Source of the DNA: Acidimicrobiia bacterium
GTDB taxonomy: Bacteria; Actinomycetota; Acidimicrobiia; Acidimicrobiales; Ilumatobacteraceae
Length of the DNA stretch: 8,803 nucleotides
NCBI GenBank assembly: GCA_010030605.1
Contig: RHCK01000048.1
Coordinates: forward strand, 1 to 8,803
Reading direction: 5' to 3'
The position numbers and the translations under genes are program-made. Shown one piece after another: positions 1 to 5,661 of this stretch (positions are counted from its first letter, which is position 1; each line of letters opens with the position of its first letter). The notes under the pieces were generated by a model, which was not told the DNA's origin, searched no databases, and saw only the letters and a list, made by a program, of their open reading frames with translations.

Positions 1-692
1 ATGGGGGCGTCGCCGGGCATCGATTTCATCGTTCGTCGGGCCAGTTCGAGGCTCTGTTCGTGCATGCCGGCATGGGTGTGCAAGGCGCCGCAACACGAAC
101 CCGAGGCCGCCGGTGTGGCCACCGTCAAACCGAGGAGCTTGGCCAAGTCGGCCACGGCACGGTGGGTGTGCCTCTGCCACACGTCCATCACGCAACCGGT
201 GAACACCCAAATGTCGGGAGAACTCGCGGTGCTGGTCACCGGCGGGCCGTTGCGCCATGAGAGACGTCCGGGTCCGATGCGACGGGGCGCCAGTCGCAAA
301 CGTTGTGCGAGCACGAGGACGGGACGGGTCATGAGGAGAATGCGGTGATGTCGCAGTCCGCGCAGACCGAGGCGCAACCACCATGGGGTCACCATTTTGG
401 AGTCGGCCATCTCCGTGGTGGCGGCTTCGATCATTCGACCGTACGGAACGCCACTCGGACAGGCCGGTTCACACGCGCGACATTGCACGCACGTGTCGAG
501 CACTCTCACCGCGGTGGCATCGAAGTCGATCTCTCCAGTCGACAGACCCTTCATGGTGGCGATTCGTCCCCGAGGTGACAGACCCTCCTCGCCACTCACC
601 CGAAAGGTCGGACAATGGGGCAGGCACAGTCCGCATCCCACGCAGGTGGCGAGATCGTCGCTCGAGACGGATGCGAGACGGTTCGGCGACAC
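1..692 (-). CDS. glcF: Glycolate oxidase iron-sulfur subunit GlcF (C-terminus cut by window edge)
   Basis: This frame starts at a GTG (690-692) and stays open to the left edge, giving 230 residues of a protein that is normally around 400. Residues 17-27 hold a CxxCxxCxxxCP ferredoxin motif (C17, C20, C23, C27), and residues 68-78 hold a second one (C68, C71, C74, C78). Together they should bind two [4Fe-4S] clusters. Near the visible end lies the first cysteine-rich CCG-type domain, with the sequence GSCCGALHTHAG. This order (two 4Fe-4S motifs, then CCG domains) is that of GlcF, which passes electrons from the flavin subunits GlcD/GlcE to the quinone pool during glycolate oxidation. An in-frame TAG at 738-740 limits the upstream extension, and GTG is the only plausible start between them. 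No good Shine-Dalgarno is present, but a TANNNT element ends 6 nt before the GTG, which suggests a leaderless mRNA. A related Fe-S subunit of a lactate-type dehydrogenase is the main alternative; glcDE nearby make GlcF much likelier. Confidence 0.93.
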   Translation of the reverse strand, partial: MSPNRLASVSSDDLATCVGCGLCLPHCPTFRVSGEEGLSPRGRIATMKGLSTGEIDFDATAVRVLDTCVQCRACEPACPSGVPYGRMIEAATTEMADSKMVTPWWLRLGLRGLRHHRILLMTRPVLVLAQRLRLAPRRIGPGRLSWRNGPPVTSTASSPDIWVFTGCVMDVWQRHTHRAVADLAKLLGLTVATPAASGSCCGALHTHAGMHEQSLELARRTMKSMPGDAP

Positions 693-698
693 GGTTCC

Positions 699-704
699 AC
701 GGTA
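699..704 (-). promoter_or_regulatory. Putative -10 element of a leaderless glcF promoter
   Basis: Read on the minus strand, TACCGT matches the actinobacterial -10 consensus TANNNT. It is followed by exactly 6 nt (GGAACC) and then the GTG start of glcF. That places the expected transcription start on the first base of the start codon, as in leaderless transcripts. No convincing -35 hexamer lies 16-19 nt upstream; the bases there read GGTCAC. The call rests on motif and spacing only. Confidence 0.5.
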
Positions 705-708
705 ATCG

Positions 709-724
709 CACGAACGACCTCGTG
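709..724. promoter_or_regulatory. Small inverted repeat in the divergent spacer, possible operator
   Basis: CACGA and TCGTG form a perfect 5-nt inverted repeat around a 6-nt centre. It lies in the zone where the -35 regions of both divergent promoters would fall, so a regulator bound here could affect glcF and the gene at 751 together. The arms are short and could arise by chance, and no regulator gene is visible in the window. Confidence 0.25.
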
Positions 725-738
725 ACCGCTCCCCTGAC

Positions 739-744
739 TAGGGT
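739..744 (+). promoter_or_regulatory. Putative -10 element of a leaderless promoter for the gene at 751
   Basis: TAGGGT matches TANNNT and ends 6 nt before the ATG at 751, so transcription would start at or next to the A of the start codon. There is no Shine-Dalgarno-like purine run between the element and the ATG, which fits a leaderless mRNA. No clear -35 hexamer is seen. The spacing is identical to that of the divergent glcF promoter candidate, which strengthens both calls. Confidence 0.55.
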
Positions 745-750
745 TCGCCC

Positions 751-1476
751 ATGACCGATTCCTTGGATTTCCTCTCCGCGGTTCGCTCCAGCACCGAGGA
801 ACTGCGACGTCTCGCCCGATCGACTCATGACACGATCGTTCCCGATTGTCCCGGATGGTTGGGCCGAGACGTGGTGGCGCATTTGGGACGGGTGTACGCC
901 AGCGTGACCGCGATCGTGGACGCGCGAGCATCCGGACCGATCGATGCCGGTGACGTCGCCGTGGCACCAACTGGTGCGGCCATCTTCGACTGGATCGACG
1001 AGCGATGTGCCGCGATGTTGGAAGCCATCGGCGGCATCGCGTCCGACGAGCGGGTGTGGACCTGGTCCGATGATCACAGTGGCGGCTTCTATCACCGCCG
1101 CATGGCTCACGAAACCGCCGTGCACGTGTGCGATCTGCAACGGGCGATCGCCGTCGAGCCGACGATGGATCGCGATCTGGCCTGCGATGGCATCGACGAG
1201 GCGTACGGACTGATCCTGCCCTTCGGACTGAGGCGTCGGGGACGATCGTTTCCCGCATCGTCCTTGCACCTCCATTGCACTGACGGTCCGGGCGAATGGA
1301 TGATCCGCCCGCTCGGAGACAGCGTGGAGGTGTCGCACGAACATGCCAAGGGCGACGTCGCCTGGCGCGGCCCCGCGGTCGGACTACTTCTGGCAGCGTG
1401 GGGACGGCGCCACACCGGCCTCACGGCGTTCGGCGATCCGCAGGCCTGCGAGGACTGGTACAGCTTGGGTGTCTGA
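751..1476 (+). CDS. Maleylpyruvate isomerase family mycothiol-dependent enzyme (TIGR03083-like)
   Basis: This 241-residue protein belongs to the DinB-like metalloenzyme family of actinobacteria that includes mycothiol-dependent maleylpyruvate isomerase. The N-terminal part has the hallmark VPDCPGWLGRDVVAHLG (about residues 30-46), and HETAVH lies at 120-125. H44, E121 and H125 are placed like the three zinc ligands of the Corynebacterium enzyme (a His, then Glu and His four residues apart), so metal binding is likely intact. A smaller C-terminal domain follows, from about 160 to 241. The family name does not fix the substrate: most members are uncharacterised thiol-dependent isomerases or transferases. 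It is the only plus-strand gene, divergent from glcF and convergent with the kinase gene, and it has its own probable leaderless promoter. It sits inside what would otherwise be a run of glycolate oxidase genes. I see no evidence that it acts on glycolate. Confidence 0.88.
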   Translation: MTDSLDFLSAVRSSTEELRRLARSTHDTIVPDCPGWLGRDVVAHLGRVYASVTAIVDARASGPIDAGDVAVAPTGAAIFDWIDERCAAMLEAIGGIASDERVWTWSDDHSGGFYHRRMAHETAVHVCDLQRAIAVEPTMDRDLACDGIDEAYGLILPFGLRRRGRSFPASSLHLHCTDGPGEWMIRPLGDSVEVSHEHAKGDVAWRGPAVGLLLAAWGRRHTGLTAFGDPQACEDWYSLGV

Positions 1477-1488
1477 GCCCGGTTCCAT

Positions 1489-2442
1489 TCACACCGCGTT
1501 CCACGGACGATCGTCCTCGCCGGTCCAATAGCCGAGTCGTTTCGCCGCTTCGGCACGGCCCGTCGGGTCGTTCATGGCCGATTTCGCTCGCATCAGCGTG
1601 GCTACCAAAAGGCGTAGTTCAGCAAGCGCCTCGGCCAGCGGATCGTCGATCAGCGACGTTCCGTACCCCTCGGAGAATTCGAGATACGGGTCGCTCACTT
1701 TCGAGCTTCGTTCGCTCCAGCGACTCGTCCAGCGCATCAGAGGAGCATGATCCCAGACAGCACTCGACGACGACAGCAAATCCCAATCGAGGATCACGGT
1801 CCGACCCGTGTTCCTCTCGACCACCACGTTGCCGGGGTGCAAATCACCATGAACGACGACGGGATGCGAGGGATGTTCATCGATTGCCTCGATCGCCCAC
1901 CGAAGCCTCGCCCACGCCGTCGACAGTGATTCGTGATGCGTGGTCGACATCGAGGGAGCGACTTCGTCGAGAATCGATGGCACGTTCCACCACGGAAATC
2001 TGGTGGCTCGCGGTAACGGATGACGGTCGGAGATTTCGCTCGGATCAAGCGAATGCAACGCGCGCATCGCTGTTCCGACATCGCGCCAATTCGGTCGCGC
2101 TCGAGAATCGATGTCGATGTGTCGCCAGACGGTCGCCGCGAGATTCGGATCGATATGCGGGTCGTGAAACGACCGATCCACGAACGGGACCGCGGTCGGG
2201 ATCCGTTTGTCCAACAGAAAATGGGCGGTGTCGATGGCGACGATGGGATCGACCGTGGGCCGACTGACTCGAATCACCGCTGTTCCACAGCGATACACGG
2301 CGTTCATGCTCACGCGCTCGCGCGCCGGATGGTCGAGGCCCAACTCTTTGGCGACCAATCGAGCAAGCGCATCGGCGGAGTCGACACCACGTGGATCTCC
2401 GCCAGTGATCGGCGAAGCCACGAGGGGAAGTTCCGCGGGCAT
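1489..2442 (-). CDS. APH-fold small-molecule kinase (phosphotransferase family, PF01636-like)
   Basis: This 317-residue protein has the protein-kinase-like fold of the aminoglycoside phosphotransferase family. The catalytic-loop motif HGDLHPGN spans residues 198-205, with D200 as probable base and N205 as metal ligand. The DWD at 219-221 supplies the second Mg-binding aspartate. An N-lobe strand is suggested at VIRVSRP (56-62), where the usual ATP-binding lysine position may be occupied by Arg, though that alignment is uncertain. The family phosphorylates hydroxyls of antibiotics and also of choline, homoserine, fructosamine or methylthioribose, so resistance should not be assumed. The ATG lies 7 nt after the glcE stop, with a GGTGAG sequence inside the end of glcE as likely ribosome binding site, so the gene is probably co-expressed with glcDE. 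Its 3' end faces the 751-1476 gene with 12 nt between the stops. The substrate is unknown. Confidence 0.85.
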   Translation of the reverse strand: MPAELPLVASPITGGDPRGVDSADALARLVAKELGLDHPARERVSMNAVYRCGTAVIRVSRPTVDPIVAIDTAHFLLDKRIPTAVPFVDRSFHDPHIDPNLAATVWRHIDIDSRARPNWRDVGTAMRALHSLDPSEISDRHPLPRATRFPWWNVPSILDEVAPSMSTTHHESLSTAWARLRWAIEAIDEHPSHPVVVHGDLHPGNVVVERNTGRTVILDWDLLSSSSAVWDHAPLMRWTSRWSERSSKVSDPYLEFSEGYGTSLIDDPLAEALAELRLLVATLMRAKSAMNDPTGRAEAAKRLGYWTGEDDRPWNAV

Positions 2443-2449
2443 CGGAGTC

Positions 2450-3382
2450 TCACCAAGTCCAGGGATCGCCGAGACCGGGGTTCAGGCGGCGTCGTGGATC
2501 GAACGCGTCGAGGAGCCGCGACTGAATGGCTCGTGTCCCGGGGTCGACGATCCGAGGAGGCTGTGCCCGTCGATGATGAACGATCCCGACTCCGACCTCG
2601 GCGATGCAGGACTCCGGGTGCTGTTCGACGCACGCGACGACGTCGGTGGGATCGATCGACCATCGGTACTGGAAATCTTCGAGACCGATGTCGCCATGAT
2701 GATCGGTCACGTCGAGGCCGCGAGAGCGCAATGCCTCGACTTGGGAGGCGATGTCGTGCGGGTGACCCTCGAGGCACAACCATGCTCGACGTCCGTCCCA
2801 GAGCAACGACGATGGACGGTGCACGCCAGCGCGGATTGCTCCGAGTTCGGATGTTCCCACGTTGGACACGAGGAACCAGCGCAGTGAGCGCGCGATGGGT
2901 CGCGTGCGCAAGGTGACTTCGGCGATCGCCCCGAGGGAACCCCGTGACCCCACCACCAATCGGCAGAGGTCGAAGCCGGAGACGTTCTTGACGGTCGGAC
3001 CACCACCCTTGGCGAGGATGCCGTTGCCGTCCACCAGGTGTACTTCGAGCAAAGAGTCGCGGATCGGTCCGCGACCGAGGCGGAGATGGTCATTGCACGC
3101 CATGGCGATGGCTCCCCCGACGGTTCCGGAGGAATGTCGCAATTGACCGAGGTTCGCGTACTGTCCGGCCCCAGCGAGTGCCGCATCCAGTTCTGCGAGC
3201 GATGTGCCCGCGCCGCACGTCACGGTCATCTCGTCCGGCTCGAAAGAATGGATGCCCCGTGGTGCGCGCACGTGGCGCACGTGCGAATGGGGTTCCGTCC
3301 GCGTGCCGTGACCAACGATCCACACCGGATCGTTGGCACCGATCTCTTCGGCGAAGGATCGATTGGATTCTCTCAGACCCAC
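2450..3382 (-). CDS. glcE: Glycolate oxidase FAD-binding subunit GlcE
   Basis: This 310-residue protein has one FAD-binding-4 (PCMH-type) domain. Recognisable segments are the early VWIVGHGTRT strand (about 20-29), SSGTVGGAIA (84-93) and VKNVSGFDLCRLVVGS (131-146) followed by RGSLGAI. The VKNVSGFDL segment is typical of GlcE and separates it from the larger GlcD. The C-terminal FAD-oxidase domain of GlcD is absent, as expected, and E. coli GlcE is slightly longer (about 350). With GlcD and GlcF it forms the membrane-associated glycolate oxidase that makes glyoxylate. The start is taken as the GTG at 3380-3382, which overlaps the end of glcD by 10 nt; a GGAGGG run lies just upstream (3386-3391), rather close to the start. 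The next in-frame GTG, at residue 20, would cut into the first conserved strand, so the upstream start is better. The stop is 7 nt before the kinase gene. Confidence 0.93.
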   Translation of the reverse strand: MGLRESNRSFAEEIGANDPVWIVGHGTRTEPHSHVRHVRAPRGIHSFEPDEMTVTCGAGTSLAELDAALAGAGQYANLGQLRHSSGTVGGAIAMACNDHLRLGRGPIRDSLLEVHLVDGNGILAKGGGPTVKNVSGFDLCRLVVGSRGSLGAIAEVTLRTRPIARSLRWFLVSNVGTSELGAIRAGVHRPSSLLWDGRRAWLCLEGHPHDIASQVEALRSRGLDVTDHHGDIGLEDFQYRWSIDPTDVVACVEQHPESCIAEVGVGIVHHRRAQPPRIVDPGTRAIQSRLLDAFDPRRRLNPGLGDPWTW

Positions 3383-4794
3383 AGACCCTCCACATGGGCG
3401 TGGGCGTCACCGCAACCCGCGGGACTGGGTAGGACCTTGAAGGGATTGGCCAGTCCGAGGGGATCGAATGCGTCGCGAATTCTCTTCTGGGCCACCAGAT
3501 CGTTCTCGTCGAACATCAGGGGCATGTAGTCACGCTTCTCGAGTCCGATGCCATGTTCGCCCGACAGCACTCCCCCGAGGGCGACGCTCTCTTTCACGAT
3601 CTCGGCTCCGGCGCGGTGCACGCGCTCGAGAACGCCTGGTTCGCGTTTGTCGAACACCAACAACGGGTGGAGATTTCCATCCCCCGCGTGAAAGACGTTG
3701 AGAACCAACAGATTTTGTTCCGACGCGATTCGATAGACGCGATCGAGCATCTCCGAGAGATGACGACGCGGAACGACGGTGTCATGGAGGTAATAGTTCG
3801 GCTTGATTCGCGCGATGGCTCCGAAAGCGTTCTTGCGACCCTTCCAGAGCAACGATCGCTCTTCCTCGTCGCGCGCGATGCGCACGGTGCGAGCGCCATG
3901 GGCGCGTCCGATCTCTTCGATGGCGCGTGCGTCGGCCTCGACGGCGGCGGGAAGGCCCGACACTTCGACGAGCAAAGCCGCGGCGGCATCGGTCGGAAGG
4001 CCAGCGTGAATGTACGCCTCGACGGCCTGCAGACACAGTCGATCCATCATCTCGAGCGCCGCGGGGACCATGCCGGCGGCGATGATCGCACTCACGGTGT
4101 CGGTGCCCGAACGCACGTCGGTGAAATCGAGCAACATGGTGCGCACGTCGGGAGGGTTGGCCGTGAGTCGCACGCACACGGCCGTGGCGATCCCGAACAT
4201 TCCCTCGCTCCCGACAAAAGCGCCCCGCAGATCGAACCCGAGGGGTTCGGGGTCGTTGCCCCCGAGACGCACCTCGGTGCCGTCGCTCAGCACCACGTCG
4301 CACGCCAGAACGTGCGCCGAGGTGACGCCGTCGGCGAGGCAATGCGGACCACCGCTGTTGTTGGCCACGTTTCCACCGATCGAACAACTCTGCTGACTGC
4401 TCGGATCGGGAGCGAAGTGCAGTCCCCATTCGGCCACGTGGCGCGTGAGGTCGAGATTGAGCACACCGGGTTCCACCCACGCCGAGCCCGATTCGACATC
4501 GACGGACAGGATGCGATTCATCTTGGTGGTGCACACCACCACCGCACCGTCGATGGGCGTCGCACCGCCCGCCAATCCGGTGCCCGACCCGCGGGCCACG
4601 AAAGGCACCGAATGCTGTCGGCAGATGTCGATGATCGCGCGAACCTGGTCGGTGGAGTGGGGGTAGCACACGACGCCGGCGCGACCCACCAGGTTCGACG
4701 CGTCGTGTCCGAAGAGCGCGAGTTCGGTCGTGGTGTCGCGCACCGCGTCCGCGCCGATGGCGCCACGAAGGGCCTCGACGATGTGCCCGTTCAT
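3373..4794 (-). CDS. glcD: Glycolate oxidase catalytic FAD subunit GlcD
   Basis: This complete 473-residue protein has an N-terminal FAD-binding-4 domain and a C-terminal FAD-oxidase domain. FAD contacts are expected in PFVARGSGTGLAGGATP (64-80), CSIGGNVANNSGG (137-149) and GSEGMFGI (195-202). In the C-terminal half, HDTVVPR (337-343), VFHAGDGNLHP (367-377, candidate metal-binding histidines 369 and 376) and SGEHGIG (411-417, H414 the probable catalytic base) are all intact. It oxidises glycolate (and probably other small D-2-hydroxy acids) to glyoxylate, passing electrons on through GlcE/GlcF. E. coli GlcD is 499 residues. The ATG shares a 4-nt ATGA overlap with the stop of the preceding membrane-protein gene, a strong sign of translational coupling, and its end overlaps glcE by 10 nt. 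D-lactate dehydrogenase of the same superfamily is the main alternative, but adjacency to glcE favours GlcD. Confidence 0.94.
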   Translation of the reverse strand: MNGHIVEALRGAIGADAVRDTTTELALFGHDASNLVGRAGVVCYPHSTDQVRAIIDICRQHSVPFVARGSGTGLAGGATPIDGAVVVCTTKMNRILSVDVESGSAWVEPGVLNLDLTRHVAEWGLHFAPDPSSQQSCSIGGNVANNSGGPHCLADGVTSAHVLACDVVLSDGTEVRLGGNDPEPLGFDLRGAFVGSEGMFGIATAVCVRLTANPPDVRTMLLDFTDVRSGTDTVSAIIAAGMVPAALEMMDRLCLQAVEAYIHAGLPTDAAAALLVEVSGLPAAVEADARAIEEIGRAHGARTVRIARDEEERSLLWKGRKNAFGAIARIKPNYYLHDTVVPRRHLSEMLDRVYRIASEQNLLVLNVFHAGDGNLHPLLVFDKREPGVLERVHRAGAEIVKESVALGGVLSGEHGIGLEKRDYMPLMFDENDLVAQKRIRDAFDPLGLANPFKVLPSPAGCGDAHAHVEGLWV

Positions 4795-5186
4795 CGATGC
4801 CGACGGATGGAGCGGCGATGACGACGTGGCGTCGGTTCGTCCACTTGTCGTAGCACGATCACCCGTCCGGGAGAGACCGGCGTTCCGTCGACGAGGATCG
4901 AATCACCCGGTTCGATCGGGGCGATCGCCGAACCCGAATCCAGGGTGTCGATTCGACCGTCGCGCCGGGCCTTCAACTCGGCCTCTCGGTCACGCATCGC
5001 TTGGCGTCCGTCCCGGAACGCGTCCCCGATGGCCGACAGGCGACCACGAGTGGCATCGGCGGCACGATTGGCGACCTTCACGGGGCCCATGGACCCGATG
5101 GTGCGTTTCACGCGACGACCGGCGAACAGCACCCCACTCACGCCGGCGACGATGCCGGACACGAACCAGATCAGTCGCTTGATCAT
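4791..5186 (-). CDS. Small membrane-anchored DUF6167-like protein
   Basis: This 131-residue protein has one hydrophobic segment near the N-terminus (about residues 5-23, IWFVSGIVAGVSGVLFAG). A charged helix-prone region follows, ending in DGRQAMRDREAEL (59-71). This layout matches the actinobacterial DUF6167 proteins usually encoded between a DUF948 gene and alaS. Unlike what I recall of those, it carries a C-terminal part of about 55 residues, with a strand-rich stretch (about 93-114) and a very basic end, RRHRRSIRRHR. The ATG at 5184-5186 overlaps the DUF948 stop as ATGA; the longer open frame upstream of it is only read-through antisense to nothing conserved. Its stop overlaps the glcD start in the same way. 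Function is unknown; the single anchor suggests a role at the membrane together with its partner. Confidence 0.8.
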   Translation of the reverse strand: MIKRLIWFVSGIVAGVSGVLFAGRRVKRTIGSMGPVKVANRAADATRGRLSAIGDAFRDGRQAMRDREAELKARRDGRIDTLDSGSAIAPIEPGDSILVDGTPVSPGRVIVLRQVDEPTPRRHRRSIRRHR

Positions 5187-5644
5187 GCCCGGCTCCGACG
5201 CTTCGACGAGGGTGCGCCACCGTCCATGACCACCAATTGTCCGCCGCCTCCGTTGCGCAGAGCACGAGCCTGTCGACGACGCAACCGGCGAGCGGCTCGC
5301 TTGGTCCCGGTGGCCAACGCCGTGGCTTTGATCACCGGAGTCGAGAGCGCCAGACGGGCGACTCGTCCGGTGGAGGCGACCGCACCGGAAATGGCCTCGG
5401 CCGAGCCGAGCACGCGATCGAATCGATCGAGGTCGTGTCGCGCCTCTTCCACCGCGTCGCGGGCCTCGTCGGTGGACGCGCGCAGTTCGGCCAACAGTGG
5501 TCGAGTCTCGTGGCGCAGATCGGTGAGTTCGAGGCGAAGCGCGCGCAGGGTGTCGAGGACTCGCGACAACACGACAACCAAGGCTGCGAAACCGATGACC
5601 AGAACGATGCAGGCGAGAAGGATGGCGAGTTCTCCGGCGGTCAT
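5183..5644 (-). CDS. DUF948-type membrane protein with coiled-coil region
   Basis: This 153-residue protein begins with a single transmembrane helix (about residues 6-27). A long acidic/basic helical stretch follows (about 28-80, with TDLRHETRPLLAELRAST and EEARHDLDRFDRV) that looks like a coiled coil. The tail is rich in Arg and Lys (KRAARRLRRRQARALR at 115-130 and SSKRRSRA at the end). The arrangement fits DUF948 proteins, which in actinobacteria usually lie upstream of a DUF6167 gene and near rarA and alaS. A strong GAGGAGG ribosome binding site sits 10 nt before the ATG. The gene follows rarA by 15 nt and overlaps the next gene by ATGA. The biochemical role of the family is not established. 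Confidence 0.83.
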   Translation of the reverse strand: MTAGELAILLACIVLVIGFAALVVVLSRVLDTLRALRLELTDLRHETRPLLAELRASTDEARDAVEEARHDLDRFDRVLGSAEAISGAVASTGRVARLALSTPVIKATALATGTKRAARRLRRRQARALRNGGGGQLVVMDGGAPSSKRRSRA

Positions 5645-5654
5645 GACTGCTGGT

Positions 5655-5661
5655 CCTCCTC
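5655..5661 (-). promoter_or_regulatory. Strong ribosome binding site of the DUF948 gene
   Basis: On the minus strand GAGGAGG lies 10 nt before the ATG at 5642-5644. Its first two bases are also the last two bases of the rarA stop codon (TGA at 5660-5662). It is the best Shine-Dalgarno match I found in the window, and it supports both the DUF948 start and separate loading of ribosomes at this point in the operon. Confidence 0.7.

Noticed and set aside
1..348. Plus-strand open frame at the left edge
   Set aside because: It is the antisense shadow of glcF, whose minus-strand frame contains the CxxCxxCxxxCP and CCG motifs.
469..1344. Minus-strand open frame (291 codons) opposite the 751-1476 gene and overlapping glcF
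   Set aside because: It overlaps two well-supported genes in the wrong frames, and its product is rich in Arg, His and Ser with no family signature.
1489..2442. Interpretation of the kinase as an aminoglycoside resistance gene on a mobile element
   Set aside because: There are no transposase, integrase or terminal repeats nearby, codon use looks like that of the neighbours, and the APH fold covers many metabolic kinases.
3553..4821. Long plus-strand open frame (422 codons) opposite glcD
   Set aside because: It is the antisense shadow of glcD. The translation is dominated by His, Arg, Gly and Asp without any recognisable motif, as expected from the GC-rich codon pattern of the real gene.
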